Under the pieces are notes generated by a model. It was not told where the DNA came from. It did not search any database and worked only from the letters and a program-made list of their open reading frames with translations. Below, one piece after another: positions 16,360 through 26,877 of a stretch of 64,000 nucleotides of DNA. The stretch is from Myxococcales bacterium. Its GTDB lineage: Bacteria; Myxococcota_A; Bradymonadia; UBA7976; UBA1532. The position numbers were made by a program, and so were the translations under genes. Location: the NCBI GenBank assembly GCA_020633465.1, contig JACKDN010000006.1, positions 186,001 through 250,000 on the forward strand. Direction: 5' to 3'. Each line of letters begins with the position of its first letter. Position 1 is the first letter of the stretch.

Positions 16360-17838
16360 ATGCTGACTCCCTCAATTCGCTGGCGCGGTCGCGCGGCGAC
16401 GCGTGCGGCGCTCGAACGCTGGCTCGCCGCACATCCTATCGATGCGCCGCCCGGCCTCACCACCGTCCTCCACGTGCTCACACGCGAGACGCTTCCCGCG
16501 CCTGCTGCCCACAGCGTGGTCTTCGACAACGCCCACGCTCCCCCACTCTTCGGCCTCGACGACCCCGAGAGGCTCGACCGCGACGACGGTCGGCGTCGTC
16601 CCTCCGCGGCTCTCGAGCGGCGGTTCGCCGCGTGGCGGGCGGCGGGTCGGCCCAACGCGCTGCGGGTGTTGGCGCGCTACCCCGAGCGGGCCGCGGACGT
16701 GGACTGGCTGATGAGCGAGGGCTGGCAGCTCGACGAGCTGGCCGGCGTGCTCTATCGGTTGCCGCCGCGGCAGGTGACTGCGCTGTTCGCACGGCACCCG
16801 ACGCGGTTGCGAGAGGCGGCGCGCCGGTTGCTGCTGCCGGCGGCGCTGCTGCGGCGCATGGCGTCGCCCGAGCGGATCGCGCAGCGCGCTCTGCAGCGCC
16901 TCCGGTCCGAGATGACCTACCAGCGCTGGTCCGATTGGGAGGTCTGGGCCTGCATGGGCTGGTTTCGGCCGGCGTGGCCGCCCACGAGTCGGCTGGCCCC
17001 CGTCTTCGAGACGCTCGTGCGGACGCCGGCTCTCGATGCCCTCGTCGGCGAGCTGCTCGGCGCGGACGACCTGCCCGAGCTGATCCGCCGCGATCTGGCA
17101 TTGCGCTGGGCGCGCGCTCGGCCCGGGGCGGCGGCGCGCTTCGCGGCAGGGCGGCTGGGCTGGGATGTGGCGCGCGTGATCCTGGCGCAGCTCGTCTGGC
17201 AGCCGCGCGGGGGCCTCGGCCTGCTGCGGGAAGCGGCCCTCGATGCCCACTGGCGCGTGGCGTACCTCGGTCTCGCCGGCTTGGCGAGCCGCGGCGCGGT
17301 GCCCGCGTCGCCGCCCCGGTGCCGCGATCCGCTGGTCGACCTCGCTTGGCTCACCGCACGACCCGACCGGAGCCAGGACTGCTTTGTGCACGCACGGCCG
17401 CGGCGGCCATCGGGAGCGACGACCTGTTGCTGCAGGTGGACGCGTTGAAGGTGCTGGCGGACCGGGCGCCACGCGCTCACTTCGGCCTGCTGCGTGAACG
17501 CCTGTCGGCGCCCCACCGAGTCGTGGAGGGAGGGCGCACGCCGAGCGCGATGGCCGCGGCGTACGCGGTCGCTCGGCGCGGCGGCCCGCCGGCCATCGAG
17601 GCGCTGATCGAAGGTGCTCGTCGCGGACGTGGCGGCGCACTCGTCCATCGCGCAGCACCTCAGTGTCCTGGTCGAGCGCGAAGAGGGCGTGGAGTGCGAC
17701 TGGCCGTCGACGCTGCGGCACGAGCGGTTGGCGCTGGCGCCGAGTTGGATGGAGACCTGGGCGCCGGATTGGCCGGACCCGCCCGGTGCGGGCAGGCGCA
17801 GTCGTCCGCTGGTCGACGCGGACGTGGGGCGCGGGTAG
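16360..17838 (+). CDS. Hypothetical HEAT-like helical protein, broken by apparent frameshifts
   Basis: From ATG 16360 (MLTPSIRWRGRAATRAALERW) a long Leu/Ala/Arg-rich frame runs to about 17400 with repeated helical pairs (for example ALDAHWRVAYLGLAGLASRG and NALRVLARYPERAADVDWLM). These look like HEAT/armadillo-type repeats. The same style then continues in a second frame (SDDLLLQVDALKVLADRAP to about 17610) and a third (SSIAQHLSVLVEREEGVECD ... to TAG 17836-17838). Two single-base shifts would therefore restore a protein of about 490 residues. No enzymatic motif and no signal peptide are seen. An alternative upstream start at 16243 is open but less coding-like. Function is not recognised. Confidence 0.5.
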
Positions 17839-18306
17839 GCGTCGGACGCGCGCGGCCCATCCCGCCACCGCCGACCCCAGGTTCCACGCCGCTCCGGCCC
17901 AGACCCCACCCAGCACGAACGTCCATGACCGGGCGCCGACCCGCGAGCGTGGTGAAACTGGCCGGCGTGCGGCATCCGCCGTAGCGTGCCTGGCGCGACC
18001 GAGCCGCCCGCAGCCGATGCCGAAGGCGAGGCGAGGACGTGCGAGGAGACTGCAAAGGCGCGCCTGAAGGGCGCTGGCTGTTAGGGGTCTGGGGGCGCAG
18101 CCCCCAGTGCTGTGCGCTTGCGCGGCGGAGAAGCAGTTTGTTCCGTGGAGGCTGCACTAACGAAGGAGTTGGCCATTCTGACCAGGGCGCTCCGCACTGC
18201 CACCGCTCTTCCTCACGCCACCGCTCCATCCCCGCCCCCTTTCCCCTGGCCACGCCCCCGCGTGCCTGCCACCCTGTCGCCGTTTTCGACCTGGGGAGGT
18301 GCGCCC
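17839..18306. other. Intergenic region with a strong palindromic hairpin
   Basis: No supported gene. CTGGGGGC-GCA-GCCCCCAG at 18089-18107 is a perfect 8-bp stem with a 3-base loop, embedded in TTAGGGGTCTGGGGGCGCAGCCCCCAG context. Similar G-rich palindromes recur between genes in many proteobacterial genomes. It could end transcription or be a dispersed REP-like repeat. A polypyrimidine-rich stretch precedes the ATG at 18307. Confidence 0.4.
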
Positions 18307-21300
18307 ATGCGGGCCCTGAACATCACGATCATCCTGTCTTGCCCCTGCTCTTCTTCGCCTGCGACGACGGCGGGGCGGGCGGCGGCGGCGGCAACCAGGA
18401 CAGCAGCGTCGGCGGCGACCTGGACGCCACGCCACAAGACGGCGCGTCGCCGCAGTGCTAGGAACTGGGTTACGCCGGTGGCGGCGGGCGCCCAACCGTC
18501 GCACGTGCGGGCTCGACGGGTGCGGGGGCACCTGCGGGCAGTGCACGGGCGGGGACGTGTGCACGGACGGGCAGTGCGCGCCGCCGCCGCCGCGGTGCGG
18601 GGACGACGCGTGCAACGGGGACGAGGACTGCAGCACGTGCCCGGCGGACTGCGGCAACTGCTGCGGGGACGGGGCGTGCGACGCGGCGAACGAGAACTGC
18701 GCGACGTGCCCGGCGGACTGCGACTGCGCGGGCGACGACCGATGCGACGCGCAGGCGCAGATGTGCGAGGCGTGCGCGCCGCAGTGCGCGGGGCGCGAGT
18801 GCGGGGCGGACGGGTGCGGGGGCGTCTGTGGGGACTGCCCCGAGGGCGTCGACTGCGCGAACGGGCTGTGCGCCGCGTGCGTGCCGCAGTGCGACGGGCG
18901 CGTGTGCGGCGACGACGGCTGCGACGGCGTGTGCGGTGACTGCGCCGGCGGCCAGATCTGCGGGCGCGACGGGCAGTGCGCCGATCCGCCCGCGGCGTGC
19001 GGCGACGACACCTGCGACGCCGGTGAGGACTGCGCCAACTGCCCGGCCGACTGCGGCCTGTGCTGCGGCAACGGGGCCTGCGACAACGGCGTCGGCGAGA
19101 ACTGCGCCACCTGCCCGGCCGACTGCGGGTGCGCCGAGGGCCAGCTGTGCAACCCCGAGCGCCGCGCGTGCGTCGGCGCGTGCGTGCCGCAGTGCGACGG
19201 GCGCGACTGCGACGACGACGGCTGCGGCGGCGTGTGCGGGCTGTGCGCGGGCGACCAGGAGTGCGTCGAGGGCGTCTGCCGCGACGTCTGCGTGCCCGAC
19301 TGCGAGGGGCGCATGTGCGGGGGCGACGGCTGCGACGGCCGCTGCGGTGAGTGCGACGGCGGCGCCCTGTGCGACGACGGCGTGTGCGTCCAGCCCTGCG
19401 TGCCCGACTGCGCGGGCAAGATGTGCGGCGACGACGGCTGCGACGACAGCTGCGGCGCCTGCGCCGGCGGTCAGTTCTGCAGCCCGGACGGCCAGTGCGT
19501 CGCCGAGTGTGTGCCCGACTGCGAGGGCCGCGCCTGCGGCGACAACAGCTGCGGCGACGTCTGCGGCATGTGCCCGGCCGGCGCGATGTGCACCGCCGAC
19601 GGCCGCTGCGCGGATCCCGGCGCCCTGTGCAACTGCGTCGGCGACGCCGTCTGCCTCGACGGCTTCTGCCGCGCCCCCGACGAGCTGTGCGGCGACGACA
19701 ACCCCATCGGCCTGTGCATCACCGGCCAGGACTGCCTCGCCGGCGTCTGCACCAACCGCGGCAACGCGTGCTCGCCCCAGAACCCCACCGGCGTCTGCCC
19801 GCTGGGCGAGGTGTGTCGCGACGGCGCCTGCGCGGCCTTCGACGGCGAGGCCCTGTGCGACGACGCCAACGCCTGCACCGCCGATCGCTTCGACGCCGCC
19901 GCCAACCGCTGCGAGAACACCCGGTGGACGCCGCGTGCAGCGACGGCAACGGCTGCACGATGAACCGCTGCGTCGACGGCGCGTGCGTCGCCGATCCCAT
20001 CCCCGGCTGCATCGAGCCGCCGACCATCGATCCCTACGTCACCCCCACCAACGACGGCGTCCTGAACCTGGGCGGCACCAAGCCGGCCGGCGCGTCCGTC
20101 CGCGTCAACGGCGAGGAGGCGGTGCCCGAGAGCCCCGACGAGCGGTGGAGCGTCGTCATCAACCTGCAGCCGGGCGAGAACGCCTTCCGCGTGCGCAGCG
20201 TGGATCAGGGCCAGCAGAGCGCCGAGGTCGAGGTGCGCGTCGTCTACGACATCACCGCCCCACCGTCGCGGTCGGCCCGGCCGGCGGCGTCTTCCTCAAC
20301 CCGGTCAGCATCACCGTCGTCGCCGACGAGCCGGCGACGGTCTATTACACCGACGACGGCGCCACGCCGGATCGCTGGTCGAAGTCGTTCCGCTCGGCCA
20401 AGCAGTTCCGCATCTTCCACGACACCACCCTGCGCTTCCGCGCGCTGGACGACGCGGGCAACTGGCAGGAAGAGATCAGCAGCGCCAGCTTCGAGATCAG
20501 TGGCGACGGCTCGCGCTGGACCTCGGCGGCCGCCCTGCCCGAGCCGCGCACCCTGTCGACCGCCCAGCTCCTGGGCACCTCGCTGTACGTCGTCGGCGGC
20601 ACCGACGGGCTGGCCGCGCAGGCCGGCGTCGACGTCTGGGACATCGGCACCGGCGAGTGGTCGCTGGGTCCGGCCCTGCAGGTCGCGCGCGCGCAGCTCG
20701 CGTCGGCCGTCTCGGGCAACCGCCTGTTCATCGTGGGCGGCGAGTCCGACGGCCTGCCCCTGAACCTGCTGCAGCGCCTCACCCCCGACCGCATGGCGTG
20801 GGAGACGCTGGCGCCCATGCCCAGCACCCGCTTCGGCCTGACCGTCGTACCGCACGGCGGCAAGCTGTACGCCTTCGGCGGCAAGACGAACGGCGGCGTC
20901 GTGCTCGACGTCGTCGAGGTCTACGACATCCTGACCGACACCTGGACCAACCAGGTGGCGCAGATGCCGCGGCCGCGCTTCGGGCACGCCGCGGTCGAGC
21001 ACGACGGCAAGATCTACCTCGTGGGCGGCGAGGACGAGGACGGCGTGCCCATCGCGGCGGTCGACGTGTACGAGGTGGCCGCCAACGAGTGGACCCAGCC
21101 CGACGACCTGCCGACGCCGCGCAGCCGCCTCACGCTGACCAAGCACTTCAACGAGGGCGCCGTCCAGGGCCCCCACGTCGAGCTCGTCGCCGCGGGCGGC
21201 CTGACCGCGGGTGGCACGCCCAGCGCGGTCGTCGAGGCCTACGTCATCGAGCGCGACGTGTGGCGCGAGCGCACGCCCCTCGACGCGCCCCGACACAGCG

Positions 21301-22733
21301 CCGCCGCGGCCGCCGGCGCGCGCCCCGGCGACGTCGACACGCAGCAGCGCCGCGGCTGGATCGTCGGCGGCCAGCGCGCCGGCGTCGTCACCGACGACCT
21401 CAGCTACTACACCCGCGAGCAGGACTACCTGCGCCTGCTGCCCGAGCTGCCCGAGGGACGCTTCATGGCCGCCGCCGAAGAGGTCGACGGTCTGTTCTAC
21501 GTCTTCGGCGGCCGCGCCTTCCAAGAGACCAGCGTCGTCTGGGCCTACGATCCCGAGACCGGCCGCGTCGCCGAGCGGTCGCCCCTGCCCAAGCTGCAGA
21601 ACGGCCTGGGCAGCGCGGTGGTCGATGGCCTGATCTACGCGGTCGGCGGCGCCAACAACTTCGGCCTCGCGGTGCCCTGGCTGCACGTCTACGACGCGGC
21701 CGACGACACCTGGACCGAGCTGCGCCCGATGCCTACGGCCCGCAAGGATCCCGCCGTCGTCGCCCTCGACGGCCGCCTGTGGGTCATCGGCGGCGACAAC
21801 AACGGTCCCGTGCAGTCGGTGGAGATCTACGACCCCGCCACCAACACCTGGATGGCCGGCCCGGTGCTGCCGGCCGGTCGCACCGGCGCGCGCGCCGTCG
21901 TGCACGACGGCGACATCATCCTCGCCTTCGGCCGCGGCCCGGCGAACGCGCCCGGCAACGTGCTGCGCTTCGCCGACGGTCAGTGGTCGCCGTTCCTGGC
22001 CAACTGCACCGAGTGCGAGACCTTCGAGTACGGCCAGATGACGCTGGTGCACGATCACCAGCTGAACATCTTCGGCGGCCGCATCGGCGACGCCATCAGC
22101 GAGCTCGTGTACTCGGTGAACCTGAGCAATCAGCAGGACGTGCCGCGCCTCCGCGAAGAGACCAACCTGCTGCGCCCGGTCGATCACGCGGCCACCGTCT
22201 ACCACCACGGCCGCTTCTACCTGCTGGGCGGCAACGACAACGCGGCCGAGCCGGGCCCCGGCGGCCTGACGCGCGTTCAGCAGGTGCTGGGCAGCTGCTT
22301 CAACGGGCGCCTCGATCCCGGCGAGACCGGCGTCGACACGGGCGGCGGCTGCGCGTCCCCCTTCCCCGCCGAGTGCCGCAACTACACCGTGCTCGAGAGC
22401 GCCGGCCGCACCGTCGCCTCGGGCACCGGCGGCCTGTGCGACCGCGACCTGCAGACCGGGCGCTGGTACCGCCTCCAGGGCAGCGGCGGCACGCGCTTCA
22501 TCACGTCGAACCCGCGTGTCGACAACCGCTGCGGCACCGACGCCACCGGCTACCTGACCGGCGGCAACCCCAGCCCGGCGGACGGCGTCGTTCAGCGCAA
22601 CGCCTGCTACTACTTCCTGGGCAACAACTGCTGGTCCAGCTCTGCCCTGCGCGTGCGCAACTGCGGCGACTACTACATCTACAACTTCACCTCGGTCACT
22701 CAGAGCTGCTCGGCGGCCCTCTGCACCGAGTAG
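18307..22733 (+). CDS. Giant Cys-rich kelch lipoprotein ending in a D8C (uromodulin-like) domain; several apparent frameshifts
   Basis: Read across frames this is one lipoprotein of about 1470 residues. (1) Signal: MRALNITIILS then, after a shift near 18340, LPLLFFAC with lipidated Cys and a GGAGGGGG linker. (2) Cys-rich array 18490-19960 with units GCGGxCGxC, CGDDxCxxxEDCxxCPADC and CVPDCxGRxCGDDGC. (3) A PxxDPYVTPTN beta-sandwich segment and a chitobiase-C-like domain (VYYTDDGATPD, about 20330). (4) Six or more kelch blades 20520-22290 (VVGGT, YAFGGKT, YLVGGED, YVFGGRA, WVIGGDN). (5) 22371-22733, an eight-cysteine domain (CRNYTVLES, GRWYRLQGSGGTRF, CGTDATGYLTGGNPSPADG, RVRNCGDYYIYNF) like uromodulin/GP2/OIT3 D8C. 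Breaks lie near 18340, 18461-18500, 19925 and 20262; codon bias stays strong throughout, so sequencing indels are likely. Surface adhesion or glycan binding is an inference. Confidence 0.7.
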
Positions 22734-22792
22734 GCGACGCCGCCGCCTCCGGTCGCATCGTCTGGGTGGACCCACGGACCGGAGGCGACCCC

Positions 22793-23164
22793 ATGTACAC
22801 CCTCGAACATCGCAGCGACGACGTGATCGATCTGACCGTGGCCGGCCAGATCACCGACGACGACTACGACCGCCTCATCCCCCAGCTCGAGCGCGAGATC
22901 GCGCAGGAGGGCGGCCTGCGCATCCTGCTCGACATGACCGAGATGGACGGCATCGAGCCCAAGGCGCTGTGGCGCGATCTGAAGTTCGACGTGAAGCACC
23001 GCAACGACTACGAGCGCGTGGCGGTGGTGGGCGACCAGCGGTGGCACGACTGGGCCACGCGCCTGTTCCAGCCCATCGCGGGCGGCGAGGTGCGTTACTT
23101 CGACGCCAGCCAGCGGGACGCTGCCGAGCGCTGGATCGAGCAGTGCACCGAGCTGCCCGCGTAG
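22793..23164 (+). CDS. SpoIIAA/STAS-like domain protein
   Basis: A 123-residue single-domain protein starting at ATG 22793 with GGAGG (22781-22785) 7 bases upstream. The pattern MYTLEHRSDDVIDLTVAGQI, DYDRLIPQLEREIAQ, LRILLDMTEMDGIEPKALW, and the later KFDVKHRNDYERVAVVGDQ with FDASQRDAAERWI match the SpoIIAA-like family (PF11964). This is a STAS-fold family also found as lipid- or redox-linked stand-alone proteins in bacteria. There is no phosphorylatable-serine context like SpoIIAA itself. It is convergent with the GST gene (stop codons 12 bases apart). The physiological role is unknown. Confidence 0.8.
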   Translation: MYTLEHRSDDVIDLTVAGQITDDDYDRLIPQLEREIAQEGGLRILLDMTEMDGIEPKALWRDLKFDVKHRNDYERVAVVGDQRWHDWATRLFQPIAGGEVRYFDASQRDAAERWIEQCTELPA

Positions 23165-23176
23165 GGCGCCGAGTGT

Positions 23177-23724
23177 TCAGCCCGCCTTCTGCCCCAGCCA
23201 CGACGAGCCCACCAGGCGATGCGCTGAAGCGCCGGCGCGATGGCCGCGTCGACGAGCGAGAACGCGCCGCCCCGGAACAGCGGCCCCTCGATCTGCTTCT
23301 CGAACTTGGCCAGCTTGTCGTGGGCGCTGGCCGCGGCGTCGCGGCAGCTCTGCTCGTCCTTCGCGACCATCATGCGATAGGTGTCCACCGCCAGCGCGCT
23401 GGCGAACTCGATCCAGGCGCGCGCGTGCGCCCGCTTCAGGGCGTCGCCGGGCAGGAGCGATCCCTCGGTGACCTCGTCGATGTACTCGTTGATCACCGCC
23501 GACTCGAACAACACCGTCTCGTCGCCCTCGCCGGTGTCCACCTTCAGCACCGGCACCTTGCCGAAGGGCGAGATGTCGAGGAACCAGTCGGGCTTGTCGG
23601 CGAGATCGATGTAGGTGATCTCGAAGGGCACGTCCTTCTCGCGCAGCGTGATGACGCTGCGCTGAACGAAGGGGCACAGGTTGAAGCTGATCAGGTGGAA
23701 GGACGGGCGGTCGGCGGGCGGCAT
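23177..23724 (-). CDS. Glutathione S-transferase-like protein, C-terminus shortened
   Basis: From ATG 23724: an N-terminal thioredoxin-fold domain with FNLCPFVQRSVITL (redox-type CPFVQR motif, residues 16-22), VPVLKV and the FESAVINEYIDE glutathione-binding segment. A helical C-terminal domain follows (HARAWIEFASAL, FSLVDAAIAPALQRI). Omega/GSTO-like and stringent-starvation-type GSTs share this layout, and the Cys suggests thiol-transferase or dehalogenase-type chemistry. Family members run to about 215-230 residues. Here the good match ends near residue 165, and one frame reaches a stop at 23177 after a probable shift near 23215, so the last helices are missing or altered. It is convergent with the SpoIIAA-like gene. 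Confidence 0.75.
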
Positions 23725-23787
23725 GGGATCTCGCGCTGCGATGGATGCTGCGCGCCTGCGGGGTCGCGCCCTTCACTCGATCGGTGA

Positions 23788-25314
<1,527 letters not shown>

Positions 25315-25323
25315 GGGCCCGTT

Positions 25324-25378
25324 GTACCGAGCACAACACGCTGTCGCAACCACAACATCGGGCCGTTGTCGTGATGAC
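25324..25378 (+). promoter_or_regulatory. Three NorR-type enhancer boxes (GT-N7-AC)
   Basis: GTACCGAGCAC (25324-25334), GTCGCAACCAC (25343-25353) and GTCGTGATGAC (25368-25378) all fit GT-N7-AC, the core of NorR sites. Three such boxes upstream of a sigma-54 promoter is the arrangement known for E. coli norVW. Centres lie 19 and 25 bases apart, and the last is about 38 bases upstream of the -24 element. The first begins 10 bases from the norR start, so autoregulation is possible. Confidence 0.7.
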
Positions 25379-25409
25379 GACACGCCACGAGGCTACGGGC
25401 TTCTGGGGC

Positions 25410-25425
25410 TGGCACGCGCCCTGCG
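25410..25425 (+). promoter_or_regulatory. Sigma-54 (RpoN) promoter of the ric-nor-nir operon
   Basis: TGGCACGCGCCCTGCG: the invariant GG (25411-25412) and GC (25423-25424) are exactly 10 bases apart, and TGGCAC matches the -24 consensus. It lies about 46 bases before the ric start and downstream of three NorR-type boxes, next to a NorR gene. Confidence 0.75.
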
Positions 25426-25470
25426 AAGGACGGCGCGCGGATCGAACACCCGACACCTCCGGAGCCGACC

Positions 25471-26160
25471 ATGCATCCGACCCCCCAACCGTCCCTCGAC
25501 GGCGCGCGTCCCGTCGGCGAGATCGCCGCGGCGTGGCCCGCCACCATCCCCGTGCTGAGCAAGCTGGGCCTCGACTTCTGCTGCGATGGCCGCCGCCCGC
25601 TGCGGGACGCCTGCGCGAAGAAGGGCTTGAACGTCGACGAGACGCTCGCCGCGCTGCACGACGCGCTGGCCAACCAGACCGCCGCCGAGCCGAGCCTGGT
25701 CGACGCCCCCCTCGACCATGTCATCGACCACATCCTCGTGCGCTACCACCGACCCCTCGACGAGGAGCTGCCCCGGCTGACCGCGCTGGCCGAGAAGGTG
25801 TGGCGGGTGCACGGCCCGGAGCACGGGGAGCTGCTCGAGCCGGTGGTGCAGACCTTCTTCGCCCTGCGCGACGAGCTGGTGCCCCACATGCACAAGGAAG
25901 AGAACGTGCTCTTTCCCTGGATTCGCGCCGGCCGCGGCGCCACCGCCGGCGCGCCGGTCCGCGTGATGCTCGCCGAGCACGACGTCGCCGGCGGGCTGCT
26001 GGCCGACCTGCGCAGCCTGACCGACGGCTTCGTGCCCCCGCCCGGCGCCTGCGGCTCGTGGCAGGCCCTGTGGGCCGGCCTCGCCCAGCTCGAGGCCGAC
26101 ACGCACCGCCACATCCACCTCGAGAACAGCGTGCTGTTCCCGCGCGCCCTGGCCGGCTGA
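25471..26160 (+). CDS. ric: Iron-sulfur cluster repair di-iron protein (RIC/YtfE/ScdA)
   Basis: A 229-residue cytoplasmic hemerythrin-like protein that restores iron to clusters damaged by NO and may itself reduce or release NO. The N-terminal ScdA domain carries VLSKLGLDFCCDGRRPLRDA (the conserved FCC pair near residues 35-37). The C-terminal four-helix bundle supplies His/Glu ligands in HVIDHILVRYH, VPHMHKEENVLFPW, MLAEHDVAG and HRHIHLENSVLFPRAL. The start is ATG 25471 with GGAG at 25460-25463. It is the first gene behind the sigma-54/NorR promoter and precedes norCB by 11 bases, which fits induction by NO. Confidence 0.92.
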   Translation: MHPTPQPSLDGARPVGEIAAAWPATIPVLSKLGLDFCCDGRRPLRDACAKKGLNVDETLAALHDALANQTAAEPSLVDAPLDHVIDHILVRYHRPLDEELPRLTALAEKVWRVHGPEHGELLEPVVQTFFALRDELVPHMHKEENVLFPWIRAGRGATAGAPVRVMLAEHDVAGGLLADLRSLTDGFVPPPGACGSWQALWAGLAQLEADTHRHIHLENSVLFPRALAG

Positions 26161-26171
26161 GGAGCCTACCG

Positions 26172-26861
26172 ATGCTTTCCAAGTCCGCAGCCCGAGCGTT
26201 CTTCATCGGAGGCACCCTGCTCACGGGCGTCGCCTTCGCTGCCCTCACCGTCCACACCCACCAGACCGTGCCCGAGCAGTCCAACGAGGCCAACCTGACC
26301 CCGGCGGTCGAACGAGGCCACGGTATCTGGACCGACGAGAACTGCATGGGCTGCCACACGCTGCTCGGCGAGGGCGCCTACTACGCGCCCGAGCTGACCA
26401 AGGTCGTCGAGCGGCGCGGCAAGCTCTGGATCAAGACCTTCATCAAGGATCCCGAGGCGATGTTCCCCGGGCGCCGACGGATGGTGAAGTACGACTTCAC
26501 CGACGCGCAGATCGACGATCTGATCGCCTTCCTCGAGTGGGTCGGCAACATCGACGCCAACGGCTTCCCCGCCGATCCGCCGTACGCCCCGGCGCCGCAG
26601 GCCGTGATCGTGGGCGGGCGGTCCCTCGACAACGCGCCGGAGGTCTTCAAGAGCCTCTGCACCGCGTGCCACATGGTGGGCGGCAAGGGCGGCAACGTGG
26701 GGCCGCCGCTCGACGACATCTCCGCGCGCTACGACGCCGCGTCGCTCGACGCGTGGCTCGTCGATCCGCAGGCCATCAAGCCCGGCACCGCGATGCCCAA
26801 GCTGCCCCTGACCCCCGAGCACCGGAAGGCCATCTCGACCTTCCTGCTCGAGACCCGCTGA
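26172..26861 (+). CDS. norC: Nitric oxide reductase subunit C with an extra cytochrome c domain
   Basis: A membrane-anchored c-type cytochrome that donates electrons to NorB. An N-terminal helix (residues 9-28) is followed by the NorC domain with heme site CMGCH (Cys58, Cys61, His62) and the NorC-like LLGEGAYYAPELTKV. A second domain then contains another heme site CTACH (Cys163, Cys166, His167) and a distal Met in PGTAMPKLPL. Canonical NorC is about 150 residues with one heme; this one has 229 residues and two. It therefore fuses NorC to a soluble cytochrome c, perhaps the direct electron donor. The ribosome-binding site is GGAG at 26161-26164, and the gene is 16 bases upstream of norB. Confidence 0.9.
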   Translation: MLSKSAARAFFIGGTLLTGVAFAALTVHTHQTVPEQSNEANLTPAVERGHGIWTDENCMGCHTLLGEGAYYAPELTKVVERRGKLWIKTFIKDPEAMFPGRRRMVKYDFTDAQIDDLIAFLEWVGNIDANGFPADPPYAPAPQAVIVGGRSLDNAPEVFKSLCTACHMVGGKGGNVGPPLDDISARYDAASLDAWLVDPQAIKPGTAMPKLPLTPEHRKAISTFLLETR

Positions 26862-26877
26862 GCGGGAGGAGATTCGC

